From positions 62,001-126,000 of the forward strand of contig NZ_JAPYRE010000001.1 in assembly GCF_029936995.1 (NCBI RefSeq): DNA of 64,000 nt, in the 5' to 3' direction. Shown piece after piece: positions 51,668-61,203 of this stretch. The notes beneath the pieces were generated by a model. The model was given only the letters and a program-made list of their open reading frames with translations, had not been told where the DNA came from and ran no database searches. Source of the stretch: Henriciella sp. GTDB taxonomy: Bacteria > Pseudomonadota > Alphaproteobacteria > Caulobacterales > Hyphomonadaceae. Within the stretch, counting starts at the first letter, position 1; each line of letters starts with the position of its first letter. Position numbers and translations under genes: made by a program.

Positions 51668-52702
51668 TTGGGTTCGGCAATTAATCCCGGCGAAGGCGCG
51701 GAGCGTGTACTCGTCATCAAACTGAGCGCGCTGGGCGACTTTGTCATGGCGCTTGGCGCGATGCGCGCGATACGTGAGCAGCATCCGAAAGCGAAGCTGA
51801 CGCTTCTGACCACACCGCCTTATGAGAAGCTGGCCAAGGCGACGGGGCTGTTCCAGACCATCGAGACCGATGGTCGGCCGGATGGCCTCAAGGCGACGCG
51901 CGAACTGATCAGGCGGATCAGGACGGCGCGGTATGACATCATTTATGACCTGCATACATCCGGGCGCACGGCGAATTACTTCAAGGCGCTGAACCTGCCC
52001 TTCTTCAACACGCCTCTCTGGTCGGGCCATGCAGAGGGGGCAGCTTTCTTCCATGACAATCCGTGCCGTGGCGACATGCATTCGATCGACCGGCTGGGCG
52101 ACCAGCTCGAACGGGCCGGGATCAGGCGGCAGGACATCCAGGGCAGCTGGCCGCCGATGCCGGACATGTCTTTCGTGCGGCGCTATCTCGGCGACAAGCC
52201 ATCCCTGACGCCCGAATTCTTCACGATCAAAGGGCCGTATGGCCTTTTCATACCGGGCGCATCGGCCCACCGCGAAGCCAAACGGTGGCCTGTCGAGCGT
52301 TATGCCGAGCTTGCCGGGATTATCGCCGACAGGGGTGTCACGCCAGTCATTATCGGGTCGAAGGCCGAGTCTGAACTCGCACGTGAGATCTGCCGGGCCG
52401 AGCCGCGTTGCCACAACATTGTCTCGCGCACGGACCTTTTCCAGATCGTGACACTGGCAGAAAAAGCACTCTTCGCTGTTGGCAATGACACTGGACCCAT
52501 GCATATGGCGGCACTTTCCGGTTGTCCGGGCGTTGCCCTTTTCGCGACAAGCGAGAGCGATCCGGAGAAGGCATGTCCCCGTGGCGCCAACATCATTGTC
52601 TGCAAGGCGGAGACACTGGATCAGTTGGGGGTCGGGGATGTCTGGCAGGCGGTTCAGATGCTGGGCGTCATGCCAGAACAGGCCACGGGCCGTAAAACTT
52701 GA
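51668..52702 (+). CDS. Glycosyltransferase family 9 (heptosyltransferase-like)
   Basis: The 344-residue protein starts with the heptosyltransferase-like motif V-I-K-L-S-A-L-G-D-F near residue 16, then Y-D-x-x-Y-D-L-H-T and, in the second half, P-G-A-S-A-H-R-E-A-K-R-W-P and G-N-D-T-G-P-M-H. This class adds heptose or other sugars to the LPS inner core. The start is a TTG at 51668 with a GAGGATGG site before it, since no ATG fits the family start. It lies just after the GT4 gene and likely works with it, the sugar being uncertain. Confidence 0.88.
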   Translation: MGSAINPGEGAERVLVIKLSALGDFVMALGAMRAIREQHPKAKLTLLTTPPYEKLAKATGLFQTIETDGRPDGLKATRELIRRIRTARYDIIYDLHTSGRTANYFKALNLPFFNTPLWSGHAEGAAFFHDNPCRGDMHSIDRLGDQLERAGIRRQDIQGSWPPMPDMSFVRRYLGDKPSLTPEFFTIKGPYGLFIPGASAHREAKRWPVERYAELAGIIADRGVTPVIIGSKAESELAREICRAEPRCHNIVSRTDLFQIVTLAEKALFAVGNDTGPMHMAALSGCPGVALFATSESDPEKACPRGANIIVCKAETLDQLGVGDVWQAVQMLGVMPEQATGRKT

Positions 52703-52727
52703 AAAATCCGCCGTAAAACGGCATATT
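52699..52727 (+). promoter_or_regulatory. Candidate sigma-70 promoter for infC
   Basis: TTGAAA (52699–52704), a 17-bp spacer and CATATT (52722–52727) resemble a sigma-70 promoter. A start near 52734 would leave about 28 nt of leader before the AUA start codon. A small GCCGT/ACGGC hairpin in the spacer may also serve to end the preceding operon. Confidence 0.4.
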
Positions 52728-52761
52728 TGATCAGCTTGAACAGGCTAAAAGGAGAAGAGCC

Positions 52762-53304
52762 ATAGCACGAAGACCACATGCGGCCCCGCCGTCCAAACGA
52801 GACACAGGACCGCGCACCAACAGGGATATCCGGGCAGAGAAGGTTCTGCTCATTGATGAACACGGTGAAAAACAGGGCATCATGCCTCTGATGGCTGCGC
52901 TTGATGCAGCTGCGGAAGCAGGCCTCGACCTTGTCGAAGTCTCACCCAACCAGGACGTCCCGGTCTGCAAGATCATCGACTATGGCAAGCTTCGCTACGA
53001 AGAGCAGAAGAAGAAGGCGGCTGCCAGGAAGAAGCAGAAGTCGGCCGAGCTCAAGGAAATCAAGATGCGGCCGAACATCGATGTTCACGACTATGGCGTG
53101 AAAACGAAGTCGATGACGCGCTTCTTCGAGGATGGCGACAAGGTGAAGGTCACCCTGCGTTTCCGTGGCCGCGAAATGGCCCACCAGCATCTCGGCATGG
53201 AACTCCTCCAGCGTGTGAAGGAAGAGTTTGACGAGGTCGCCAAGGTCGAACTCGAGCCAAAGCTCGAAGGTCGCCAGATGATCATGGTGATGGCACCGCG
53301 TTAG
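52762..53304 (+). CDS. infC: Translation initiation factor IF-3 with AUA start codon
   Basis: IF-3 keeps ribosomal subunits apart and proofreads start codons. The first in-frame ATG (52882) would truncate about 40 conserved residues (including [16 protein letters not shown]), so the start must lie upstream. In that segment, from the stop at 52714 to 52882, there is no ATG, GTG or TTG. The AAGGAG site seven bases before the ATA at 52762 fixes the start, giving 180 residues, the normal length. Rare start codons in infC (AUU in E. coli) are known to serve autoregulation, because IF-3 rejects them. The C-terminal domain (about 95–180) is intact. Confidence 0.9.
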   Translation: MARRPHAAPPSKRDTGPRTNRDIRAEKVLLIDEHGEKQGIMPLMAALDAAAEAGLDLVEVSPNQDVPVCKIIDYGKLRYEEQKKKAAARKKQKSAELKEIKMRPNIDVHDYGVKTKSMTRFFEDGDKVKVTLRFRGREMAHQHLGMELLQRVKEEFDEVAKVELEPKLEGRQMIMVMAPR

Positions 53305-53343
53305 GTGCAGCCTGACAACTGAATAATCATGCACTGAAACGGC

Positions 53344-53369
53344 AGGCGCGCCTTGATTCCGGCGCGCCT
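53344..53369 (+). terminator. Hairpin between infC and rpmI
   Basis: Perfect 9-bp G/C-rich arms AGGCGCGCC (53344–53352) and its complement (53361–53369) with an 8-nt loop are followed by TTCCGTCAT. It lies 40 bp after infC and 109 bp before rpmI. It may partly terminate infC transcription or be part of the L20-type leader control of rpmI–rplT; the sequence alone does not decide. Confidence 0.55.
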
Positions 53370-53477
53370 TTCCGTCATAAGCGCCCTCTTTCGAGCAGTG
53401 TGGGCTAAAACGGCATGCCTGCAGGCTCATGAACGACTAAACAGTGGGTCCCCCGCGGGTCCCGACAGGAGATCGAA

Positions 53478-53678
53478 ATGCCGAAGATGAAGACCAAGAA
53501 GGCCGCTGCGAAGCGGTTCAAGTTCACGGCTACAGGCAAGCTCAAGCACGGTGTTGCCGGCAAGCGCCACCGCCTGATCAGCCACAATGCGAAGTACATC
53601 CGCCAGAACCGCGGCACCAAGCCGGTGGCCAAGGCAGATGAATACCGCGTGAAAAAGTACCTGCCTTACGGCCTCTAG
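53478..53678 (+). CDS. rpmI: 50S ribosomal protein L35
   Basis: L35 is a small basic protein of the large ribosomal subunit. The 66-residue product has the standard start [14 protein letters not shown] and the G-K-R-H-R-L-I-S-H segment. An AGGAGA site lies about six bases before the ATG. It is the first gene of the rpmI–rplT unit, which in other bacteria is repressed by excess L20. Confidence 0.98.
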   Translation: MPKMKTKKAAAKRFKFTATGKLKHGVAGKRHRLISHNAKYIRQNRGTKPVAKADEYRVKKYLPYGL

Positions 53679-53736
53679 GCGCCCGGCAGCTCGTTCAACA
53701 GAACTCGAACCGAACAGATCATAGCAGGAGGCCCAG

Positions 53737-54102
53737 ATGCCCCGTTCAAGAAACAAGGTGCCGGCACACGCCCGCCACAAGAAGATCACGAAGGCCGCAA
53801 AAGGTTATTATGGCCGCCGGAAGAATACCTTCCGCACCGCCAATGCCGCGGTCTGGAAAGCCGGCCAGTATGCCTATATCGGCCGCAAGCAGAAGAAGCG
53901 GACCTTCCGTTCGCTCTGGATCCAGCGCATCAATGCCGCCGTGCGCGTGCATGACGAGGATCTGACCTATTCGCGTTTCATCAACGGTCTCAAGCAGGCC
54001 GGGATCGAGCTTGACCGCAAGGTCATGGCTGATCTCGCCGTGCGCGAACCGGAAGCTTTTGGCGCTCTGGTGGAGAAGGCCAAGGGCGCGCTCGCAGCTT
54101 AA
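53737..54102 (+). CDS. rplT: 50S ribosomal protein L20
   Basis: L20 is an early assembly protein of the large subunit and the autoregulator of this operon in several bacteria. The 121-residue protein is basic with the family N-terminus [16 protein letters not shown], the [10 protein letters not shown] segment and a globular C-terminal half. It begins 58 bp after rpmI with an AGGAGG site. Confidence 0.98.
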   Translation: MPRSRNKVPAHARHKKITKAAKGYYGRRKNTFRTANAAVWKAGQYAYIGRKQKKRTFRSLWIQRINAAVRVHDEDLTYSRFINGLKQAGIELDRKVMADLAVREPEAFGALVEKAKGALAA

Positions 54103-54145
54103 GCGTTCCGCTTTTCGTCTTTCTCCGCTATTCCGACCGCCAAGG

Positions 54146-54193
54146 CGGGGCGGAAGAGCCCCGTTTGGTTTTCTCCCAACGGGGCTTTTTCTT
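54146..54193 (+). promoter_or_regulatory. Attenuator-like alternative hairpins before pheS
   Basis: A terminator hairpin (arms 54157–54165 and 54178–54186, nine bp, followed by a TTTTTCTT run) sits directly before the pheS ATG at 54194. Its 5' arm overlaps the second arm of an alternative hairpin, CGGGGC (54146–54151) with GCCCCG (54158–54163). The two cannot form together, the usual layout of an attenuator. The terminator stem also covers the only SD-like sequence of pheS. No Phe leader peptide with a start codon was found, so the sensor is unclear. Confidence 0.55.
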
Positions 54194-55267
54194 ATGTCAG
54201 ACACTGAAGCCATAGAAACCGAAGCGCTCGGCGCGATTGCCGGGGCTGAAGACCTGGCCGCGCTCGACGCCGTGCGCGTTGCCGAACTCGGCAAGAAGGG
54301 CCGGATCTCCGGGCTGATGAAGACGCTCGGCAAGATGAGCCCTGAAGAGCGCCAGGAGATGGGGCCGAAGCTCAACGGCTTGCGCAACCGTGTCCAGGAG
54401 GCCGTCGAGGCACGCAAGGCCGAGCTTGAAGAAGCCGAACTCGACAAGCGCCTGCAAACCGAACGTATCGACATGACGCTGCCGCCGCGCGTGACGCCGG
54501 AAGGCAAGCTGCACCCGGTGATGCAGGTTTTCGAGGAAATCGCCGCGATCTTCGGGGATATGGGCTTTGCTGTCGCTGAAGGCCCCGACATCGAGGATGA
54601 CTGGCACAATTTCACCGCGCTGAACTTCCCGGAAGGCCACCCGGCCCGCGAGGTCCACGACACCTTCTTCTTCCACCCCCAGGAGGGCGCGGCGCCAAAG
54701 GTGCTTCGTACCCATACCAGCCCCGTGCAGGTACGCGTGATGGAGGCGCAGAAGCCCCCGATCCGGATCATCGTGCCGGGCCGGGTCTACCGCAATGACT
54801 GGGACGCGACCCACACGCCGATGTTCCACCAGGTCGAAGGGCTCGTCATCGAGAAGAATATCCATATGGGCCACCTCAAGGGGTGCCTGATCGACTTCGT
54901 GCGCGAGTTCTTCGAAGTCGATAATGTGGAAGCCCGCTTCCGCCCGCACTTCTTCCCGTTCACAGAGCCGAGCGCCGAAATGGACGTGAAATACACCAAG
55001 AAGGGCGAGTCGATCGAGATTGGCGCGGGTGACAGCTGGATGGAGATTCTGGGCTCCGGCATGGTGCATCCGAATGTGCTGGAGAATTGCGGGATCGACC
55101 CGAATGAATACCAGGGCTTCGCCTTCGGCATGGGCGTCGACCGGCTCGCCATGCTGAAATACGGCATGCCCGACCTTCGCCCCTATTTCGAGGCCGATGC
55201 CGGCTGGACACGCCACTATGGTTTCCGGCCCTGGCTTTCGCCCAGCGTTTCGGGAGGACTGAGCTGA
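54194..55267 (+). CDS. pheS: Phenylalanyl-tRNA synthetase alpha chain
   Basis: PheS with PheT charges tRNA-Phe. The 357-residue protein has an N-terminal coiled-coil (about 5–90), class II motif 1, motif 2 ([19 protein letters not shown]) and motif 3 ([12 protein letters not shown]). The ATG at 54194 comes right after a terminator T-run with no clear SD; a weak ACGGGG lies about 13 bases before. A 61-codon upstream open frame continues across the terminator but is not family-like. The stop overlaps pheT as TGATG. Confidence 0.95.
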   Translation: MSDTEAIETEALGAIAGAEDLAALDAVRVAELGKKGRISGLMKTLGKMSPEERQEMGPKLNGLRNRVQEAVEARKAELEEAELDKRLQTERIDMTLPPRVTPEGKLHPVMQVFEEIAAIFGDMGFAVAEGPDIEDDWHNFTALNFPEGHPAREVHDTFFFHPQEGAAPKVLRTHTSPVQVRVMEAQKPPIRIIVPGRVYRNDWDATHTPMFHQVEGLVIEKNIHMGHLKGCLIDFVREFFEVDNVEARFRPHFFPFTEPSAEMDVKYTKKGESIEIGAGDSWMEILGSGMVHPNVLENCGIDPNEYQGFAFGMGVDRLAMLKYGMPDLRPYFEADAGWTRHYGFRPWLSPSVSGGLS

Positions 55268-57663
55268 TGAAATTCACGCTCTCATGGCTACAGGATTATC
55301 TCGCCACCAAGGCCTCGCTTGAAGACATCATGGCAGTGATGCTGAAGGCAGGCCTGGAGGTCGAGGCGGTCGAGGACCCGGCTGCAAAGCTGGCTGATTT
55401 CACCATCGCTCACGTCAAGGCAGCCGAGCAGCATCCGGATGCCGACCGGCTGCGGGTCTGCACTGTCGATACTGTCGATGGCGAGAAGCAGATTGTCTGC
55501 GGCGCGCCAAATGCGCGGGCGGGCATGACGGCGATCTATGCCCCGCTGGGGGCCTATATTCCGGGGCTCGATTTCGCGCTCGACAAGAAGCCGCGCAAGC
55601 TGCGCGGGGTCGAAAGCCAGGGCATGCTGTGTTCGACGAAAGAGCTGGAAGCCGGCGAGGATCATGATGGTATCGCTGACCTTGAAGGCGACTGGGCGGT
55701 CGGCACACCTGCCGCAGAAGCGCTCGGACTCACCGATCCGGTCATTGATTTCGAGGTGACGCCGAACCGGCCGGACTGGCTGGGCGTGTACGGTATCGCG
55801 CGTGACCTGGCTGCCGCCGGGGGCGGAAGGTTCCTGGAAAATCCGCTCCGCAAGGTCGAGGGCAGCTATGATTGTCCAGTCGAGATCAGGCTCGAAGCCC
55901 CCGAGGCCTGCCCGGTCTTTGCCGGGGCGCTTGTGCGCGGCGTAAAAAATGGCCCCTCGCCTGACTGGCTTCAGCAGCGCCTGACGGCCATCGGCATCAC
56001 GCCGAAATCGCTTCTGGTCGATATCACGAACTATATCTCGCAAGATCGCGCCCGCCCGCTGCACGCCTATGATGCGGCAAGGCTCAAGGGCGCTATCACG
56101 GCACGTTTAGGCCGGCCCGGCGAAAAGCTGGATGCGATTGATGGCAAGACCTATGACCTCGGCGAGGAGATGTGCGTCATCGCCGACGACTCCGGTGTGA
56201 TCGGGCTTGGCGGCGTCATGGGTGGCCAGTCGACTGCCGTCACTGACGAGACAACGGATGTTTTCATCGAAAGTGCCTGGTTCGATCCGCTGCGCACAGC
56301 CCGCACGGGCCGCGCGACAGGCATCATTTCCGATGCCCGCTACCGTTTCGAGCGCGGCGTCGACCCGGAAAGCTGTGTCGACGGTCTGAATTTCGCCCTC
56401 GCGCTCATCAAGGAGTATGGCGGCGGAGAGATTTCATCGGCCCGGATTGCCGGCGCGCCGCCCGTGCGTGGCACCCGTGTCGCCTTTGATCGCCGCGACG
56501 TGGCCCGCCTCACTGGGCTTGAAGTGAAACCGGCCGAACTCAAGAAAATGCTCAAGGAGCTTGGCTTCGGCATCGAGGATGCAGGCGAAGCCTGGTATCT
56601 TGCTGTGCCGAGCTGGCGGTTCGACATCGAACAATCCGCCGATATCGTCGAGGAAGTCGCGCGGCTTGTCGGCTATGACGCGCTGCCAACACAGTCCCTG
56701 CCGGCCCCTGAAGGCGGCCGTAAGGTTGTCGTGACCGGTGCGCAGGCCCGCCAGCGTGCGGCGCGGCGTGTGATGGCATCCCGCGGCTTCCTCGAGGCGG
56801 TCACCTGGTCCTTCATGCCGAAAACACAGGCGGAAATGTTCGGCGGCGGCAGCGACGCGCTGACGGTCGCCAACCCGGTTGCCAGCGAGCTTAACCAGAT
56901 GCGGCCCAGCATCCTACCCAACCTCGCCATCGCCGCCCAGCGCGGTTTCGACCGTGGCGAGCGCGAGATGCGCGTCTTTGAGGCCGGGCCGGTCTATCTT
57001 GGCGACGGGCCGAAAGACCAGCGCAACGTGGTCGCCGCCATTGTGCGTCCCGTGGCCGAACGCCACTGGAGCGGTGCATCTGCGCCATATGATGCGATGG
57101 CGGCCAAGGCCGACCTCTTCGCGCTTCTCACCGAGCTGGACCAGCCACCCGCACGTTTCCAGATCGAGGCCCCGCGCCAGCCGCACTGGCATCCGGGCCA
57201 GTCGGCCTGCCTGAAACTCGGCCCGAAGGTGACGATTGCTCACTTCGGCGCGCTGCATCCGCGCGTGCTGAAACAGCTGGACGTGGACGGCCCGGTCTAT
57301 GGCTTCGAGCTCAATCTCAGCGCCCTGCCGCAGATGAAGGCGCGGGCCACCAAGACCCGGCCTGTCCTGCAACGCTCTGACCTGACCCCGATCCGGCGTG
57401 ACTTTGCCTTCATCGTCGATGAGGGCGTGGCAGCTGCCGAGATCATCCGTCTTGCCAGTGGCGCGGAGAAGAAGCTGATTACCGGTGTACAGGTCTTCGA
57501 CGTCTATCAGGGCACCGGCATCGAGCCGGGCCGGAAGTCGATTGCCATCGAGGTCACGATCCAGCCGGAAGGCGAGACGCTGAAGGACAAGGATATCGAT
57601 GCGATTGCCGACAGGGTGGTCAAGTCGGTTACTAGTGGGACTGGTGGCGAGTTGCGGGGCTAG
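55267..57663 (+). CDS. pheT: Phenylalanyl-tRNA synthetase beta chain
   Basis: PheT forms the tRNA-binding and editing part of the alpha2-beta2 enzyme. The 798-residue protein has the tRNA-binding OB domain (about 40–150, with H-P-D-A-D-R-L), the B3/B4 editing domain, B5 with an R-x-R-x-x-x-x-G-L-like segment, the catalytic-like core and a C-terminal FDX-ACB domain (about 700–795, with R-R-D-F-A-F-I-V). Normal length. The ATG overlaps the pheS stop. Confidence 0.96.
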   Translation: MKFTLSWLQDYLATKASLEDIMAVMLKAGLEVEAVEDPAAKLADFTIAHVKAAEQHPDADRLRVCTVDTVDGEKQIVCGAPNARAGMTAIYAPLGAYIPGLDFALDKKPRKLRGVESQGMLCSTKELEAGEDHDGIADLEGDWAVGTPAAEALGLTDPVIDFEVTPNRPDWLGVYGIARDLAAAGGGRFLENPLRKVEGSYDCPVEIRLEAPEACPVFAGALVRGVKNGPSPDWLQQRLTAIGITPKSLLVDITNYISQDRARPLHAYDAARLKGAITARLGRPGEKLDAIDGKTYDLGEEMCVIADDSGVIGLGGVMGGQSTAVTDETTDVFIESAWFDPLRTARTGRATGIISDARYRFERGVDPESCVDGLNFALALIKEYGGGEISSARIAGAPPVRGTRVAFDRRDVARLTGLEVKPAELKKMLKELGFGIEDAGEAWYLAVPSWRFDIEQSADIVEEVARLVGYDALPTQSLPAPEGGRKVVVTGAQARQRAARRVMASRGFLEAVTWSFMPKTQAEMFGGGSDALTVANPVASELNQMRPSILPNLAIAAQRGFDRGEREMRVFEAGPVYLGDGPKDQRNVVAAIVRPVAERHWSGASAPYDAMAAKADLFALLTELDQPPARFQIEAPRQPHWHPGQSACLKLGPKVTIAHFGALHPRVLKQLDVDGPVYGFELNLSALPQMKARATKTRPVLQRSDLTPIRRDFAFIVDEGVAAAEIIRLASGAEKKLITGVQVFDVYQGTGIEPGRKSIAIEVTIQPEGETLKDKDIDAIADRVVKSVTSGTGGELRG

Positions 57664-57671
57664 GAGGCCAG

Positions 57672-59171
57672 CTAGCTGGCCTCCTCCGGCTCATCCATCG
57701 CCATGATGATCTGTGCATAGCCGCGTGCCATACGGCCCATATTCTCGACCGTGAGGCGCTCGTTCGTGCCGTGGAAGCCGCTCAGGTCTTCCTCGCTCAT
57801 GATGGCGGGCATGAAGCGGTAGACGTCATCAGTGATGGCGCTGGCATAGCGTGCGTCCGTCGCCCCGAGTACAAGACCGGGGACGACCGGGGCACCACCG
57901 CCAACCTCCCTCGCCACAGCGTTGAGGACGCCATAGGCGCGGTTGTCGGTCGCGCTGACGGGCGAGGCCTCGCTGCCGATTCCACCTTCGATGGGCGCGA
58001 CCTCGATGCCTTCGATGTCGCGCGTGACATCCTTCACGTGCTGTATGACGCCCTCAGGCGTGTTGTTGGGATGAACGCGGAAATTGACGATGGCGGTTGC
58101 CCGCTGAGCAAGCACATTCTCCTTGGCGGAGCCGGCCAGCATCGTCGGCGCTGTCGTTGTGCGGATCATCGCATTGCCCGCTGACGAAGCGGCGAACTGG
58201 CTTTCAAGCATACCGCCGAACAGCCACTGGTTTGCCATCGCCATGCGCGCCATGAAGCCCATCTCCATCGAGACGATCTGCATCATGTCGGAGAGGGGCG
58301 GTTTGGAGAAATCGGCCTCCATCTGGTTTTCATCCAGTGCTACGAGCGCGCGTGCCAGACGAACCGTGGCGCTGTTGCGAGGCGGGGTGGAGGAATGGCC
58401 GCCTTCCGCCTTCGCGGTGATGCGCAAGGTGATGTACCCCTTTTCCGAGATACCGATAAAACCGAGCGTCCCGCCTGTCAGTGGATTGGTTTCCAGCACC
58501 ATGAAGCCTTCATCCAGCGCCATGACGGGTTCGACCCCGCGTGACTTCAGGAGGGCAATGCCGGACTCCGCGCCAGAACCGGAAACCTCTTCATCATGGC
58601 CAAGCATGACATGAATGGTGCGTTGTGGCGCGAAACCGTTTTCGGTGAGCGCCTCTAGGGCTTCCATGATAGCAACCAGCGAGCCCTTGTCGTCAATTGC
58701 GCCGCGGCCATAGACATAGCCATCCTGTATCGCACCGGAGAAGGGGCGTGCATCCCAGTCATCTTCCGTGCCGATATTCACTGGCACGACATCCTGGTGC
58801 GCCATGAGCAGGAGCGGATCGAGGGATGGGTCAGAACCTTCAAGCGTGTAGAGCAGGGTCAGCCCGTCGGGCACGATCTCCTTTTCAGCGGCCTGATGGA
58901 AAGCCGGGTAGGTCTGCTCCAGCCAGTCATGCAATTCCAGCCACGGGCCTTCCTGGCCGGGGCGGGGGTCGCCGGGGGCAACAGTGATTGTGCGGAACTG
59001 GATGGCTTCAGAGAGATGCTGGGCGGCGGTGTCTGCGGAAATTTGCGGCGGCTCGGGCAGCTCGACCTCACGGATACCCTCCGGTGTGCCACCATACATG
59101 AAAGTCCGTACAAGCAGGACCGCGACCAGTATGAGGGCAAGCCCCCCGATGCCAAGCAGGATCTTCTTCAA
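57672..59171 (-). CDS. M20 family metallopeptidase, membrane-anchored
   Basis: The 499-residue protein has an N-terminal membrane helix or signal anchor (about 4–25) and an M20 domain resembling carboxypeptidase S and PM20D1. The metal ligands are seen as L-M-A-H-Q-D-V-V-P-V, G-R-G-A-I-D-D-K-G, the H-D-E-E-V-S-G-S-G-A-E segment with two Glu, an Asp in L-D-E-G and a final His in F-H-G-T-N-E. The dimerisation domain sits in the middle. It probably splits N-acyl amino acids or dipeptides in the periplasm. It converges on pheT (8 bp gap). Confidence 0.88.
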   Translation of the reverse strand: MKKILLGIGGLALILVAVLLVRTFMYGGTPEGIREVELPEPPQISADTAAQHLSEAIQFRTITVAPGDPRPGQEGPWLELHDWLEQTYPAFHQAAEKEIVPDGLTLLYTLEGSDPSLDPLLLMAHQDVVPVNIGTEDDWDARPFSGAIQDGYVYGRGAIDDKGSLVAIMEALEALTENGFAPQRTIHVMLGHDEEVSGSGAESGIALLKSRGVEPVMALDEGFMVLETNPLTGGTLGFIGISEKGYITLRITAKAEGGHSSTPPRNSATVRLARALVALDENQMEADFSKPPLSDMMQIVSMEMGFMARMAMANQWLFGGMLESQFAASSAGNAMIRTTTAPTMLAGSAKENVLAQRATAIVNFRVHPNNTPEGVIQHVKDVTRDIEGIEVAPIEGGIGSEASPVSATDNRAYGVLNAVAREVGGGAPVVPGLVLGATDARYASAITDDVYRFMPAIMSEEDLSGFHGTNERLTVENMGRMARGYAQIIMAMDEPEEAS

Positions 59172-59382
59172 ACCAGCCCTCCCTCATGCGGTTTGTAACA
59201 GGCGGGTACTCTGGTCTGCCTCGTCTTCAAGAGCAAGAGGGTGACATATGCGTCAGCTTTCGTGATTCAGGGGAGGGTATGATCAGTCTTCTGCTTCCTA
59301 CAGCACCTCCCAGGCTGGACACCGGGGGTGAGACACCGCAAGTGAGGCGCGGATACGATGCAATGAAGGAGCGATTGCGGAA

Positions 59383-60270
59383 ATGGGACCATCCGGCTGG
59401 GTCTATCTCAACGGGGATATCTGCAAGGCTGAGGCGGCCTCAGTTTCGCCATTCGACCGGGGCTTCCTGTTTGCGCATGCGGCCTATGAAGTGACAGCCG
59501 TTTTCGATGGACGCCTGATCGACTTCGAGGGCCATATGGCCAGGCTCGAACGCACACTTGGCGGCATCGACATTCCCATGCCGATGAGCCGCACTGAGCT
59601 GGAAGCGCTTCACAGGGATATACTCGCGAGGAATAATCTCATTGAAGGCTTCATCTATATGCAGGTCACGGGCGGTGCTTACGGCGTGCGGGACTTCGCC
59701 GGGCCTGAGACGCTGCAACCCGGCCTTTTCCTGTTCTGTGAAGCTCGCGAGCTGATCGGTGAAAAGGCGCGCGACGGGGTGAAGGCGGTTCTTGTCGAGG
59801 ACCAGCGCTGGAAGCGAAGAGACTACAAGACCACGCAACTCCTCTCACAAGCGCTGGCCTATCGCGATGCCCAGCGCGCGGGCGCAACGTCCGCGATCCT
59901 GCATGAGGACGGGTTTGTCACCGAGGCGGCTTCGGCGAACCTCTGGGTGGTCAGCCCGGACCGCCGGATTATCACCCGTAATCTCGGCTATTCCATCCTG
60001 CCCGGCATCACGCGGCAGTCTGTACTGGATCGCCTGTCCGGAAGCGGTTTCGACGTAGAGGAAAGAGCTGTTTCCATCGAAGAGTTGAACGCGGCTGCTG
60101 AAGTGTTCACGACGGCGGCAACGTCACTCGTCCTGCCGGTGATCGAACTGGACGGACATGCTGTGGGAGAGGGCAGGCCCGGACCTGTTACGCGTCGGGT
60201 GCAGGCGCTCTATTATGATGCCATCGGCGCAGACAGCGAAAAACGTGCGGCCTGGGTGGCCGGGGCCTAG
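59383..60270 (+). CDS. Class IV (D-amino acid-type) aminotransferase
   Basis: This 295-residue PLP enzyme is of fold-type IV, near D-amino-acid and branched-chain aminotransferases. It has the N-terminal Y-L-N-G-D-I-C segment, the D-R-G-F-L-F-A-H-A-A-Y-E motif, the PLP lysine in D-Y-K-T-T-Q, E-A-A-S-A-N-L-W and the P-G-I-T-R-Q-S-V-L segment. Family members also make D-alanine/D-glutamate or act as aminodeoxychorismate lyases; exact substrate not decided. The start has an AAGGAG site about 12 bases upstream. Its end overlaps the convergent membrane gene by 4 bp. Confidence 0.9.
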   Translation: MGPSGWVYLNGDICKAEAASVSPFDRGFLFAHAAYEVTAVFDGRLIDFEGHMARLERTLGGIDIPMPMSRTELEALHRDILARNNLIEGFIYMQVTGGAYGVRDFAGPETLQPGLFLFCEARELIGEKARDGVKAVLVEDQRWKRRDYKTTQLLSQALAYRDAQRAGATSAILHEDGFVTEAASANLWVVSPDRRIITRNLGYSILPGITRQSVLDRLSGSGFDVEERAVSIEELNAAAEVFTTAATSLVLPVIELDGHAVGEGRPGPVTRRVQALYYDAIGADSEKRAAWVAGA

Positions 60271-60809
60271 CGCTTCTGCCGCTCCTGTTCGTCAGGATCG
60301 ATGACTTCGCCTTCGATGATCTCGCCCTCCTGGTCTGCCGGCGGCGTGGGCTCGTCACCAAAACCGAATGGCCCGCGTCCGAACGGGCCAAGGCGCATCT
60401 CGTACATGCCAGCCTCAACTGTGTCGGACATCAGTCGTATTGACAGTGCGTGACAGGCAGCTCCAATGGCTGCCCAGATCAGCACTATGGCAAAGTCAGT
60501 GCCCGTAAGCTGGTTTCTCAGGTCGATGCCTGTAAATAGTGTGCCGATCCCGGCAAAGGTGACAAACAGGATACCACCAAAAATCGCCAGCACGGTGAAA
60601 TGGGTGGCGAAGCGGTTCAGCGATGGCCAGGCAGGCGGCCTTGATTTTGTGACACGCAGAACAAGCGGACGCACGAAGATCATCGCGAGTGCGAAGACCA
60701 GTACAATGGCCGGGCTGCGCTGCAGGATAACAGCCGTCAGGATGCCGGCCGGCAGGGCGAACAGGGCGGTAAGGCGTAGCGCAAGGCTGATACGGATCAT
60801 GATGTCCAT
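60267..60809 (-). CDS. Integral membrane protein, unknown function
   Basis: I do not recognise a family for this 180-residue protein. Four hydrophobic stretches are seen at about 6–26, 30–50, 70–92 and 105–125, followed by a Gly-Pro-Phe-rich segment and an acidic C-terminal tail (about 150–180) with repeated Ile-Glu-Gly-like units. It is on the opposite strand and shares its last 4 bp with the aminotransferase stop region. Confidence 0.65.
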   Translation of the reverse strand: MDIMIRISLALRLTALFALPAGILTAVILQRSPAIVLVFALAMIFVRPLVLRVTKSRPPAWPSLNRFATHFTVLAIFGGILFVTFAGIGTLFTGIDLRNQLTGTDFAIVLIWAAIGAACHALSIRLMSDTVEAGMYEMRLGPFGRGPFGFGDEPTPPADQEGEIIEGEVIDPDEQERQKR

Positions 60810-60918
60810 TCGCGGAAGCTCCTAGCAGGCTCATGTTGGCTTGCCACACATTCCGGGCAAGGTCACCGGTGCGTGTTCTGCAGGGAAGAGTGGCGGAGCA
60901 GGCCTGCTTTTCAGGTGT

Positions 60919-61203
60919 TCAGACAGGTGGTTCACCCGTGCCGGGCCTTGTGCCAAGCGTGTTGCGGACCTTCACGATCAGGATAAGTGTCGCCAGCAGG
61001 ACGGTTACGGCATTTGCCAGCGTGATCGGCAGGCTGCCAATCATCAGCCCATAAACAAGCCAGCAGCTCACCCCTGTCGTGAACATCGCATACATGATGA
61101 GCGACAGACCCTCGGTGTTGCGCGTGCGCAGGACCAGAAATGCCTGCGGCAGGAAGCTTGCCGTTGTCAGAATGGCTGCGATCGCGCCGAAAACCTCAGC
61201 CAT
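60919..61203 (-). CDS. SemiSWEET-type sugar transporter (PQ-loop)
   Basis: The 94-residue protein has three membrane helices and an F-L-P-Q-A motif in the first helix, the PQ signature of SemiSWEETs, which work as homodimers and transport sugars such as sucrose or glucose by facilitated diffusion. A conserved Asn in the third helix (A-N-A-V-T) also fits. It lies between the unknown membrane gene and the ethylmalonyl-CoA mutase gene, divergent from the latter. Substrate not known. Confidence 0.82.
   Translation of the reverse strand: MAEVFGAIAAILTTASFLPQAFLVLRTRNTEGLSLIMYAMFTTGVSCWLVYGLMIGSLPITLANAVTVLLATLILIVKVRNTLGTRPGTGEPPV

Noticed and set aside
54103-54206. Phe-rich frame between rplT and pheS as a possible leader peptide
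   Set aside because: The frame follows directly on the rplT stop and has no ATG, GTG or TTG before the Phe codons, so it is not a supported leader peptide.
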